Positions 37,175 to 48,317 of a stretch of 64,000 nucleotides of DNA are shown piece by piece. Position numbers and translations under genes: made by a program. Source of the stretch: Fasciola hepatica (Eukaryota > Platyhelminthes > Trematoda > Plagiorchiida > Fasciolidae); the NCBI GenBank assembly GCA_948099385.1, contig CANUEZ040000062.1:2046001-2110000 (forward strand). Direction: 5' to 3'. A model generated the notes under the pieces. That model ran no database searches and was not told where the DNA came from. It saw only the letters and a list, made by a program, of their open reading frames with translations. The stretch's first letter is position 1. Each line of letters starts with the position of its first letter.

Positions 37175-38752
37175 GTGAAAGAAGCTGTGGCAAACCTATA
37201 TCACCAACTTGGTCACGCTGGAGTAGACTAATTAGAGTTTGTTGTCCAGCAGGGATTTTGGTGGCCACATCTACGACGAGACTTTCGAGCCTTTTGCGCC
37301 TCGTGTGAACACTGTGGTAGTTTTAAAAACCCACAAAAGGCTTTTCGAGCACCGTTGCAACCCATGTCTGCAGGCTTTCCTAACGAAATGATGGGAGTAG
37401 GTATTATAGGTCCCCTTCCAATGACCCCTAGGGGCAATAAGTATACATTTATGTTGGTTGATTCTTTTATGAAATGGTGTGAGGCAATACCCCTCGCACA
37501 GATTAACACAGCCTCAGTTGCTCGTGTAGTGGTCGATCAGTGGATTTGCCGTCGGGGAGCCCCTTGTGCAAATACATTCAGACGATGGCGCTAATTTCGA
37601 AAGTGCACTGCTCCACGAACTCTGTAAAGCGCTCCGCATTGACAAAACGCGAACAACGGCCTATCATTTTCAGTCAAATAGCCCTGGGGGAAACGACAAA
37701 CCGGTCATTAAGGGCACTATTCAAGACGTTCGTTGACAAAAATATCAACAACTGGGACCTCTCTGTAGCTAAATGTTGGTCGGCCTATCAAAGTAGAGTA
37801 CATTCCTCTACTCGGCTCTCCCCGCACTTTTTATGGACTGAAAGAGAGGCCCGCTTGCCGTTTGACACAAGCTTACCAGTTGTACAACGAACTCACATCC
37901 CGGTCGCGGACTACGTGTGCCAACTGCTAGACTCAATTCGACAAACTCATCAACTAGCTCGGGAGCTGCCCATAGGCACCGAAAGGAATACTACGACAGG
38001 AAAGCATTCGGGAGGCCAGTCCAGGTGGGACAACTGGTCTGGTTGCACATGATCACACAGCAACCCGCAGTCCCTGCAAAGTTGCACAAATAATGGCAAG
38101 GTCCGTAATTCGTCGAACGGGTCCTTTTTGAAGCCATATTGTAACAGGGAATGCTGGGGCGAGGGAACGGCGTGAACATCAAGGCAAACGAACGAACCAA
38201 ACGAGGGCCACAGACAATAGAACAGGTGGCGAATATGTCGGAGGCGTCCCGAAGCAGGCAAAAAGAAGCATACAGACGACCAGAGAGGAAGCAGCGGGAT
38301 CTCCGGCAACCAGCAAGATAGCTCAGGTGAAGGGCTGCCGATCGAGCCGTCAACTGAGACAGTCGGACCAACCGAAGGGAAATGACGGGCAAGAGAAGCA
38401 AGCCATCGGCCACAGGCAAATGGACAGAACGCAGCCGAAGAGCTCAAGCAGCGGCAATAGCTATCTTGGTGCCGCGCAGTCTGGAAAAAGGCCTATATAA
38501 GCGACTGTATGTGTGCCATGACTTGACTTGTGTGATCGTGGGAATACAAGTATCCTGCCGTGTGTTGTCGTCCTTGTTACAATATGTCTGATCAGAAATT
38601 CTACCCAGTTGAACAATAAACCGATAGTTATGCACTTTAATCGACTCAAACCAAACGGAGTGAAGGTGCCGAGAGATGACCAGACTAACCTCTTCCCTTC
38701 CCCCGGAGGTAGGACTAGAACTAGAGGTCACAGCAGGAGGTGGCACTGGTAG
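37175..38752 (+). pseudogene. Ty3/Gypsy integrase and pol C-terminus (CsRn1-like), decayed
   Basis: Integrase motifs appear in order: a zinc-binding region with YHQLGHAG and, later, CEHCG; the core with FPNEMMGVGIIGPLP and FMLVDSFMKWCEAIPLAQ; the second catalytic region HSDDGANFES (about 37574); and a C-terminal HFNRLKPNGVK near 38635-38665. The first catalytic aspartate is replaced by glycine (GVGIIGP) and the region of the catalytic glutamate is degraded (near 37690). Several stops and a frameshift near 37560 confirm that it is dead. The frame is split by an inserted solo LTR at 38140-38581. The polypurine tract and LTR follow directly. Resemblance to trematode CsRn1-type elements is inferred from motif style. 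Confidence 0.85.
38140..38581 (+). mobile_element. 442-bp solo LTR nested in Gypsy pol, ATAT target duplication
   Basis: The element starts TGTAACA and ends TGTTACA, perfect inverted ends of LTR type. It is flanked by ATAT on both sides (38136-38139 and 38582-38585), a 4-bp target duplication typical of Ty3/Gypsy integration. A TATA box (CTATATAA, about 38493-38500) sits where an LTR promoter belongs, which gives the plus orientation. Skipping the element and one ATAT copy puts the disrupted pol frame back in register, so the insertion followed the pol sequence. A diverged reverse-oriented relative lies at 46058-46500. It belongs to a different family from the host element's own LTR at 38788. 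Confidence 0.85.
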
Positions 38753-38775
38753 AGCACCGGGGACGGTGCTAGTTT

Positions 38776-38787
38776 AGAAGGGGGAGT
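38776..38787 (+). promoter_or_regulatory. Polypurine tract of Gypsy element
   Basis: The purine run AGAAGGGGGAG lies directly before the TGTGTGG start of the LTR, the expected place for the plus-strand primer of a Ty3/Gypsy element. Confidence 0.65.
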
Positions 38788-39056
38788 TGTGTGGAGTGAC
38801 GGTATGTTGAGTTTGAGCGAGACAGTCAACTATGACAAACTCAATCAAGCTGCCCTTCCTTTGTGTCGCAGCTGATCAAATCGATCTTTTGAATCCGGAC
38901 CTGGACAAGATAACATCGGAAGACAAGAACAATTAACAGTCAATGCCAACGTAATGTATTGCTATTACATGATCTCACTCTGTTATTTTCATAGTATTGT
39001 TAGGTGTTAATATACTTCACTGTCTGATCTTCTCTCTCTTCTGCTCGCGCATTACA
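38788..39056 (+). mobile_element. 269-bp Gypsy LTR shared by integrase and gag sides
   Basis: It begins TGTGTGGAG after a polypurine tract and ends CATTACA just before a TGG-type primer binding site, so both borders are defined by function. It is at once the 3' LTR for the integrase sequence on its left and the 5' LTR for the gag sequence on its right. I found no second copy of this LTR in the window. Confidence 0.75.
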
Positions 39057-39058
39057 AC

Positions 39059-39075
39059 TGGCGACCATGCCTGGA
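39059..39075 (+). promoter_or_regulatory. Gypsy primer binding site
   Basis: TGGCGACCATGCCTGGA starts two bases after the LTR end and begins with TGG, the complement of a tRNA CCA end. The start resembles a tRNA-Trp type site as described for CsRn1-like elements, but the match is imperfect. The gag ATG (39066) lies inside it. Confidence 0.5.
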
Positions 39076-41360
39076 TCCGGAAAATAAAAGAAGCCTTAAG
39101 GTCAAAAACACGGAGATAAACCAGAAGAAAAGTCTGGCCCGGAGAACCAGCAACTCCTCCGATTGATGGAAACGTTGACAGAGGTCCTCGGGAGGTTATC
39201 ACAGAGTGTGACCGCAGCCCCAGTACCTGTTCCCGAAAAGTTTACTATGGGTAGTATTTTCGCCGGACGGGAGAAACAGATAAAGAATCACCTGGATAAC
39301 TTTCCCCCGGAAAGCCGAGGAAGCGTCCTTCTATCACTGTTTGGTGACGAGGAGTTTGACAAAGTTGCAGAGGTTAGGAAAAGTCGGACGAACAGTTTCC
39401 GAGGGTACGTTCACACAGTTACGAAGGTTGATGGACTTTCCACTGGTACCGATGGAGTATAGACAACAGTTCAATGCCCGTCACCAGCAGGATGAAGAAG
39501 ATATTCGGACTTTTGCCCGTGAGTTACGGCGCCTGGCCGAATATCTCTAGTAAGGGGAGTGATGATCGAATACTAGAGCATTTGGTTGAGGGTGCGAGGA
39601 CCCCAAGTGTTCAGAAGAAATTACTGTCGCACTCCCCTCCCCCCTCCAGAGAACTTAGAAAGTGCCCTAAAGGTGGCTGAAGAACTGGAGTGAATTGGTG
39701 CTGCCATCTCGCACAGGATGCAGCAATGCTTTACACTGCGAGACTGTAATGGGTTCAATCGAAGGTGGAAAACGTGGACAAGAGGCAATAGGTCAAGACC
39801 CTACTATGGATATCAGCTTCCGTCCACCAGCCGGCCGTGGCGTCAACCTTTCAACTCCGCGGGCAGACAAGAAGGTGAGTTGTCAACGACCGGCTATTCG
39901 TGACCGTAACAAAACAACCAGTGCCCTGTCAATTGAGTTGTGTATAAGTGGTATGGTATTGTTGGGACTGATAGATACAGGGCCTCGCGGTCGTTGATTA
40001 GAGCATCAGCCCTGAGAAAACTAAAAGATTATCATCAACAGGCGTGTTTTGAACGCTTATTCGCAGCCAAGGGTACCACAATCATCACAAAGGGGGTTGC
40101 AATGGTGAAGTTAGAGGTGTAGAGTAGAGGGTGTAGAGTACAACATCCGTTAATTATTGTCAACCAAATCCCGTGTGACGTCCTTCTCCTGATGGACTTG
40201 TTGACCAGATTACACTACCAGTTGGATTTGGAAAACAGCCGAATGGTCACACCAACTCACTCGGTCTTGCTGAATAACTAAACTGGCCACCCAAAGTGAA
40301 TAAATGCCACGTTACACTCGGAGCCAGCGAAGGCCATTTAGCGAGCTATATCAACGATGTTTTGCAGAAACTAGACGGCGTGTGCAACCGAGCGACCAAG
40401 GATCTGCTAGCAGAACTGATCAGAATCTACACTGATGCGTTCGCTGGGAGCAGCTTAGATCTGGATCGCACAGGTCGCTTGAAGCATCGGATAGTGTTGT
40501 GTTCACAAACTCGGTAACAAAAGAAAGGTGCACACGTATGGACAGACGTTTATCCCGTGGCAACGTATGGTAAGCACTGTTACAGGCGAGCAAGTGAAAA
40601 CGCAAACAGGCATGCAAGTGCATGAGTCAGTAATGTATGTAATCGGAAGTGTAAGACAACGGTACAGTCGGACTAAGTCGTGCAAGGTCGCGCAACACGT
40701 GGTACGACCTGATTGGCCAGTACTGTTTGAGAATAAGCACGGCAAACATCTACTGTGTACGTGTGTGCACGACTGCAGGCGTGCGTCCATGGTTTCACGG
40801 GGCGCAGATCATGCGTGCGTGTGTGAGTACATGATTGTACGAGCCAAACACAACAGATAGGTACCGGTGACGCTGCGCCTACTAGGGTCCCTCCGTGTCG
40901 AATCCCCCCACCGTTGCAGGAGGAGGTGTACAAGACAATCGAAAATGTTACTAAACAACGTTATCTAACCATCGCAGTCACCATGGTCTTTACCCATTGT
41001 GCTAGTAAAGAAGAAAGACAGTACCCTAAAGTTATGTGTGGATTACAGAAAACTTAACTCGGCAGCGAAAACAGATGTGTTCCCACTGCCAAAAATGAAT
41101 GATCTGTTCGACGCTCTCGCTGGGGCAACTAACTACACGTCACTAGACTTGACCTCGGGGTATCGGGATAGAGTCAAAACAGCATTCGTGATACCCACGG
41201 GATTGTAAGAATTCCAGACCATGCCGTTTGGTCTGTTTAATGCGCCAGCCACCTTTCAACGACTAATGCAGGTGGTATTGCGGGATTTTGTTCCGCGCCA
41301 ATGTTTGGTTTATCTCGATGATGTGATTGTACACCGGAAATCTGCTGTCGAACACCAATG
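39066..41360 (+). pseudogene. Ty3/Gypsy gag-protease-RT remnant
   Basis: Gag runs from about 39066 (stop at codon 7) through FTMGSIFAGREKQIKNHLD and, after a frameshift near 39375, FNARHQQDEEDIRTFARELR. Protease is marked by LLGLIDTG (about 39960), with a frameshift right after the DTG. RT begins near 40300; it includes LVKKKDSTLKLCVDYRKLN (41000), LDLTSGY with its aspartate, FGLFNAPATFQRLM and the catalytic CLVYLDDVIVH (about 41308-41340). Sequence stops being recognisable at about 41360, shortly after motif C, so the RT thumb, RNase H and integrase are missing on this side. A 361-bp element interrupts the frame at 40495-40855. Many stops make it inactive, although the YLDD box survives. Confidence 0.85.
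40495..40855. mobile_element. 361-bp TGTTGTGTT...AACACAACA insertion with GATAG duplication
   Basis: Ends are inverted (TGTTGTGTT at the left, AACACAACA at the right) and GATAG is duplicated at 40490-40494 and 40856-40860. The insertion lies in the Gypsy pol between KHRI and the TGDAAP block, and skipping it plus one GATAG restores the register of the frame. TG...CA ends with a 5-bp duplication fit a solo LTR, while a short non-autonomous element with inverted ends is an alternative. No coding sequence or TATA box was recognised, and no second copy was found. Confidence 0.75.
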
Positions 41361-41389
41361 TGGCCGCCAACAGCCTCCTCATTACCCCG

Positions 41390-41404
41390 CCCCCCCCCCC
41401 CCCC
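41390..41404 (+). repeat. Poly-C run
   Basis: Fifteen consecutive C lie about 30 bases after the last recognisable Gypsy RT sequence, near the truncation point. The next 300 bases (41405-41720) contain nothing I recognise. Confidence 0.9.
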
Positions 41405-41724
41405 TCAACGAAAGAACACTGTCAGCAGTGCTATGTACTCCATCACACACAGCTTTCTAACCTCATCCGCAATTAAATGAATCGCATTTTTGTCTGATGA
41501 TGTAACAAAATTTGGACTTTTTGTTCTCGTCTACTAATTCATTCACTGATTCCATTCTCCGAACAGTATGATACATAACTTTCCAACGAAGCGTTTAATT
41601 GTGTGGAATGAGAGTAACTTATTTGTTATGTCACTTCGTCTTGTATTTTTCCAAAAATTGAATCCGTATTGTACCCTTATATCAAGAATGCCCGATTGCG
41701 GTTCAATGGGACAATCAATTTGAT

Positions 41725-42690
41725 GAACAACTTTGCTAAATCTGTTTAGGTGCATGTTGCTTGATTATTATTCTGCTTTCCATTGCATTCCGAAATTACT
41801 CTCAATTCAGAAACTTCACTGCCTTGATTTTCCACCTACTTTATTGGCATGGTGTACCGACTATTTCCCGGGACATATCCAAAGCACTAGATCCACGAGT
41901 AAGACGTCCAAACTCCTAATAAACAACTCTGGCAGTCTTCAAGATGCAGTCCTTTCGTCCCTTTTCCACTTATATGGGCGATCCCCTCTCCAACTCCTCT
42001 GGAATTTTAATAAAGGATGGTTTAGATGTAGCCATTATTCACATTGCATCAACTGAAGAGGAATTCAGTCGCGTGTTCTAATCTTCACAACATTATTTGT
42101 TCTCCTGAACGAAGTGGTTTATCGCCTAACTCTTCCTAGTATACTGATAGCATGCTCTCCCTTACACCTCACAGCTTTCTCAAATAATCCTTCTACTCTT
42201 CCCACCCTTTAATTACCCAGAGTTGAATCTGTCAAGTATCTCGTATTGAAATTAAACACTGATCTTCATTGGTAGTTGATTGCTACCGCTTGTGAGCTCC
42301 AAATGTGGTGTCTTTGTCTTCAAATTCGAGAGATCAGACGACTGCTAGTTAGGCCTATAGTTATATCTTCCCCTATCCTTCAAGGCGCTTGCCAGTCGTA
42401 CCCTATTTCTACCCCGTGATCGTTCCAGGATTGTCAAAGAAGGATTTTTTAATTTGGGTACTGAAATTACATTTCCATCGTTTAGCACACTACATGGAGT
42501 ACTGTTTTTTCAATACACTCTGAATATCGTCCGGTCCTGACACACTGATTTGTAACCGTTGTTGACCGAATAGATTGTAACCGTTTGCACCTGTCGAACG
42601 GTCATTCAGTTCCAGGCGTTGTTGCTAGCACCAAACATATGATATACCTGCGCATTCAACTGAACAAATTTAAGAACCTTCCAGTTAATA
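41725..42690 (+). mobile_element. CR1/Jockey-like LINE RT fragment
   Basis: The frame near 41740 reads LDYYSAFHCIPKLLSIQKL, the motif A region (LDYSSAFD-type, here with the aspartate replaced by His), followed by LLINNSGSLQDAVLSSLFH, the motif B region. Downstream, in changing frames, there are tail blocks such as VIVPGLSKKDFLI (about 42420) and TKHMIYLRIQLNKF (42630). Catalytic residues are lost and there are many stops. The fragment is related to the CR1 pieces at 46850, 59450 and 62030. Confidence 0.75.
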
Positions 42691-42699
42691 AGTTAATCA

Positions 42700-43240
42700 G
42701 ACACCGACAACACTTTAAAAACAGTCCCAAAATCCATGCACAAGCAACCGACGCGAAATTCAATTTTCCACCGTCTATTTGGGCAGCTGCGTAAGTTCCG
42801 ACCTGGAGATATTTGAATTGGAGCGGAATCCTAAAATCCTGGGGCGCGAGTTTCGAAAAAAGCGAAATTGATCTGCTAAGGTTATTTTGAAGTACAAGTT
42901 ACTTGCTGAGTTTTAAGTGACTTACCTGTTATATTTATAATGAGAAAAAATTTGGACGATTTCTCCCTGGTGAAAATATTCTGATCAATCAAACTGTACT
43001 CAATTATGTATGCGGGACTATAAAACTGAACTGCGGTGGCAGTTCGTATCTGTTAATGGCGGCAAATGTGTGAAATGTTTTGAGAGCGTTTGGCTGTTTC
43101 CTAATTATTATTTGGAAAGACGGTCCTTACTTCCCATTGTCGGGAAATCCCTATTTTGCGTGGAAAACGTGCCACGAGTTATCATAGAACAACGTCTAGT
43201 TACATGACCGACCTCGTTGGGTTTTGCGTTCACCAAGCAA

Positions 43241-43302
<62 letters not shown>

Positions 43303-45375
43303 GTATATATATGACCGTAGTTCCCACGGTGTTGCGGCTAGTAGACTGACGTTCAGTCGATGCAGGTTGCCACACGTTTTCTATTATAACGCCTTTCGCA
43401 ACTATTCCAGAAACCCTACACAATAATAGTGAATGCCTGGACGTCGCTATAATGTAAGCTGTAGCTCTCATCAAACGGTTACTGAACTGACCAGTTGATC
43501 CTCTTTTCTGACCCTTTCTGTATATATACTACTGTAACTTACAATAAATGGCTAACGGAGGGAATGGAAAGCAATTTTCTTTCCATCTTGTGAAGCTGCC
43601 GAACTTCACTAGGTGTTTAGCAAGTCACGAAGTTTTCTTCGTACCATACCCAACCAATTCATTTCACGTGAATAATATTCACGCATATGTTCGTCCCTAC
43701 ATTAAGCTGGTACACCCGCTGTGGCAGCAAAAGTGGCTTCACGGAAGCAACACGGTAATCAAAATGTGGTGGCCCCGTGGGGACCATGTTAACAGTCACG
43801 TAGTCCTCCACGTTCGTCATGGAGCCAGACAGTGTATGCATTCTTCCTGAATCGATAAAGCCGCTGGATTCACAAGTGGACGTATACATAAAAACTGGTT
43901 GGTTGGAATTTCCGAAAATCGAACGCAATACCGGGAACTGGGCTGAATCACCAGCGACGTCCCATTGCTCGCCGAACAACCAGCCACTGCATCGCAGGGA
44001 ACGACAAGTGAGGACTGAACATAGTGCAACAGGTTATGTATGACCACTAACCCAATCAACAATCAGCAACGGCTAAGCCAATGACTGGAGAGCTAAGTAC
44101 CGAGATTTGACCGAGAAAAACAAGATTCACGAAAAATAAAGAATATAACCTTGTAAAAGTCATCCCCATAACGCACACTTTTAAGACATTTTTGTTCCCT
44201 TTTAATTCAGAAGCTTTTCTGTCAGCTGTTTGATGTCTGTTTTACACCAAGCCAGGTCGGAACTTACCCCACTCTCGTCTATTTGGCTGGGTTCCATATT
44301 GTGGGAGCTGGAAACAGATTCCATTTGCTTTTATCCTGGTATTTGCTGTTGTCAGTCCCCTGCACTAAGAAAATCAGCACGTTCTCTATCCACCACCCCA
44401 AAACCGCTCATGGTATATGCTATAAGACCGCTTTATTATTAGCGAAGCCCAGCCCCACTTTCTTCACTGAGTTCTTGTCTTCGATGCGCACCGGTTGCTC
44501 GACAATCTCGCATAGAATATCTCACCCCTATCCATGTTGTAGTCAGTGCACACAAGCGTGCTTAGCCATGCCCCGAAACACACACACACGTTACTGTTTA
44601 CCACATCCTCATCTTGATCCAGCGACGAGTTCGGCGAAACGGAATAACGGCTGTGATACCCACACAACCAACGGAATAGAGAACATCGCGTAAGGCTAAA
44701 CTGTTGATCATTCTCATGTACCATGATTCTCCAGCAGACAAGTTGTAGGACGGGGCTCATGTCGAGCGTTGGTGAAGCTAAGACCGTTAAAAGGACCAAA
44801 ACCAATGGAATTACCATCGCTAATTGAAGCAACACGCATTTTTGAAGCTGACTCAGTGAAGGGTCTGGGTTGACTGAGATCGGCAACTGGGTCGGTCAGA
44901 CGGTATGACAAATTCTCGATAGAGAGGCAAACCAAGCCAGTACCGCTGCGATCGAGATCCAGTGATTTACCCAGTCCCGCACCCATGCAACTGAAACCAG
45001 TAACCGCGTTACGATCGATAATCAGCAGCACTGAATTTCGCTGCTGTGCCTGGCTTGTACGCACGTGCGCAAACCCAGTCACCTAGCTTTCAGTCACTCA
45101 TTGTGATGGTGAAAGACCAAAAGCTTAGCGTCACGTGACATCTCAAGCGCGAGCCAACCTGAGGGCTATAGCAACCACCGCTAGGCGAGGATCCCAGTTG
45201 CTATTCCGTCTTACCGAATTTCAGCCAAGCTCAGTGGAACTGCTGTCATTTGTTGCAGCACCGTGCAAGCCCTGAATTGTACTTTTAGCAAATCCAACAA
45301 TTCCAGTGAACCGTATGCATGTTATTCCGTTTCACAAGACATCTATGTGACGGTGGAGACTGCAAAAATGTCACG
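42700..45375. other. Intergenic stretch with TA microsatellite
   Basis: A TA run lies at 43244-43312, with GTATATG imperfections at its right end. The minus frame 44714-45082 (122 codons) and overlapping frames near 43548-44062 are open but show no recognisable domain. No RNA gene was seen. Confidence 0.4.
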
Positions 45376-45377
45376 TC

Positions 45378-45550
<173 letters not shown>

Positions 45551-46057
45551 TGAACAAAACTCACTGAAAAGGGAAGATTTTCTACGGTTAGCCAGCTGCA
45601 TCCAGCTAACACGTCAGAGTCCGTGGGATATCTTAGTTTACCACAGCGCGATTGAGTACCGTAAAACCGGAAGCATGTTGTCTGTGCCACTCATACCAAA
45701 TTTGTGGTGGAGGCGAAAGCAACTACTGCTTCTTCTTCCGCAGACAGTGACCAAGAAGTCTGACGACAGCCAATTTCGGTCGAATTCCAGTCGTTACTAC
45801 AACTGTTAGTAGCCAAAATTCTAGCAACCACCATGGATTAAGGGAGAAATCCGGTGGAGCGTACCCGTGAACGGAGGAACCATAACACCATAGCTTACTA
45901 TTTTCTACTGCCACGAGCGTCTTGAAAGTGGGTACACAAGTGTGCTGAGATTCTCATACCCTCATGATGGCCTGTGGTGTTTTGCGCATTTGTATACAGC
46001 TTTAAACCAATTGGTTGCCCACTGCATTGGACACCGGGGCTCATTGACGCGTCATAT

Positions 46058-46500
46058 TGTAACAAAGAAGGTAAGACCGATAAGGAACTCCTGCATTTGA
46101 GCAACCAAACAATCTCAAACGGTAAAACATGTGCAACCTTTTATATAGTTCCTTCTCCAGACCCCGACGCAACTAAATTGATTCTCTGGCTGTGTGAGTA
46201 TTTCTGTTCTGTCTTGGCCAAGCGACCGTCTCTATTAGGCTGATTCGTTGGACAGCCATTCCCGTTCGGTTGGTCTTGTTGATCTGGTTGACAGTTTATT
46301 CGGTAGCCACTCACCTGGGCCATCATTTCGGTTGCTTCAGATCCCACTACGTTCCTTGACGACTCCGCATACTTCTTTTCGTCTGCTGTGGGACGCTTTC
46401 AATATATTCACCACCTCTTCTGTGGTCTGCGGTTGTCGACTGACGGACCTGATGGGTTTGATATTCGTTTGGTTCTGTTGCTCCGGGGATCCCCGCTACA
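46058..46500 (-). mobile_element. Diverged LTR of the 38140 family, reverse orientation
   Basis: The forward sequence starts TGTAACA and ends GCTACA, and its 443 bp align end to end with the reverse complement of the LTR at 38140-38581. Shared landmarks include the TATA region (TTATATAG near 46141), CGTTCGGTTGGTC, GATCCC followed by TTCC, and ATATTC-CACC. Flanking tetramers are ATAT on the left and GTAT on the right, compatible with a mutated 4-bp duplication. It is much more diverged than the target duplication of the 38140 copy would suggest for that insertion, so it is probably older. Confidence 0.75.
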
Positions 46501-46849
46501 GTATGGCAACCTAATGCATCATCCGCAATAAATTGAGTTCACCTTTGACCGATTCCTGTGGCAGATATTGTCTTCCTCGTCCACTAGCCTCTGATTCCAT
46601 CTCGCATTGCTTCTTCAATTTCATGGCTTTACTTCACGAAAAGTATGACATTATAATCATTTAGATAACATTACGTCATCTCGTTTTGCTTTGCTCCAGA
46701 AATTTAAACCGGAATTGTAGCATTTTACTGGGAGTTGTCTTTTGTTCTATGTAGACCATTTTTTCTAACCGAGCTTATTTTTACTTCTGCATTTTTTGAT
46801 GTTGAACCAGCACTCCACGGATATCATTAGTATGTGATATTCTACTCAG

Positions 46850-47990
46850 CAGCCGACCGCGGTATTTCATCTTCGAAGTTCGAGAGCATCGCCCTGTTGG
46901 GTGAATATTTCATGACTATTCCTGGACCCTTGACTTCATTCCAAGACCACTGCCTTTACAAAAGCCTAATTCCTTTGGTTGCTCACCGAGTTTATTAGCA
47001 AGGCACACGGTCTATTTTTTGGAAAGTATGCCAAACACTAGATTTGCCTGCAAGTCGTCCGGATTCCCAACTGGTAACTACCGAGTTCTTCAAACTACTG
47101 TGTTTTCGCCCTTTTTCCCACATATAGGTTGTCAACCTCCCATCTGCCTCCTAGGGAAGTGTAATTAAGTATGCGGATGTCTTTACCATTTGTCATATTG
47201 TATCAACCGTAGAGAATTTTACTAACCTATCCGACAATCGTCAAAACATTGCTGGTTATTTTGAACAGTGGTCTTTCCCTCAATTCCTCCAAGTGTTCTG
47301 ATTGCATCTTCACCCCATCTTGCTTATCAGCCCCGAATGATCAGTATACTACACGCAATATTCGGTTACGCAGAGTTGAATCTGTTAAGTACCTCGGAGT
47401 GTCGTTAGGCCCTGTTCTTTTCATATTGTCAACTGTGTGATGGAAAAGCACCGACAAATCTTTCAAATTCGATACCTCAGGCAATTCTTCAGGACGATTA
47501 TCAACACACTATCTTTCGTGACACTGACAGTACCGCAATTATTTGGACACTAAATTGTCACTTGTCGTCACCACGATTACCAATTTTCTCGTTCTTTCTT
47601 CTATTATCCTAATTTCAATACCCATAAAATGAGCTGTACCTAGCTAGTTGTGAAGCCCTGAAACCAATCCTGTTCTAAACCGAGTTCCGAGGTCTCTGTG
47701 AAATAGCTCGTTCGGAAGTCATCAAAATCATCCATATGAAACAACAATGCGTATTTGCATTCCAGCAATCCAGTCCACTTGGAGACAGCCTTTTTATCTA
47801 GTTGGAGGATGCAATCAGTTTATGCAGTAGTTTATATGCACTTTTTACCTTATGGATTTTGATTCTTATGACATAATCGAGTTCGTTATCAATCCACAGC
47901 TGTTCCTAATTGAGTTTTGAGCAACCAACTACTTACTTATTCAGTAAGTAGTGCGTACATTCTACCACATAGTTATCTTTTTCTCCTCAA
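46850..47990 (+). mobile_element. CR1-like LINE RT fragment and tail
   Basis: Near 47165-47230 one frame reads VIKYADVFTICHIVSTVENF, with YADV at the place of the catalytic YADD. It continues with KCSDCIFTPSCLSAPNDQY and NIRLRRVESVKYLGVSLG (about 47290-47410), the conserved region after motif C. The tail from 47700 matches the fragment at 20360. The last catalytic aspartate is lost and frames shift, so it is inactive. The boundary on the left is not clear. Confidence 0.75.
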
Positions 47991-48317
47991 GATAACATGT
48001 TTTCATTCCTCTTCACTAAAAGGAGCAATAAGCCGTTCTCACATGGTCACGTACACTCAGCGGTGTTGGATGGCCCAAGACCCCTTCGATGCTAGCGAGC
48101 CACTACCCGGTTTTCGCACAGATGTTGCCTTCACCGTGAACCGTTCACCCGATAACCCCGCTCACACTAGCGACGCAATCGAGGCAATCGGTACTGAACC
48201 ACTCCGCACTTTCAGGTTTACCCATGAGTGGTCTTCTAAAGACACTCACTTTGCACTGTGATGAAATGTTAACTGGATTCAGTCCACTACCACCTTGGAA
48301 TATCTCGCCGGTCAGTG

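Noticed and set aside
44714..45082. 122-codon minus-strand open frame
   Set aside because: No recognisable domain, no splice or promoter support, and it lies in repeat-rich DNA; length alone is not enough.
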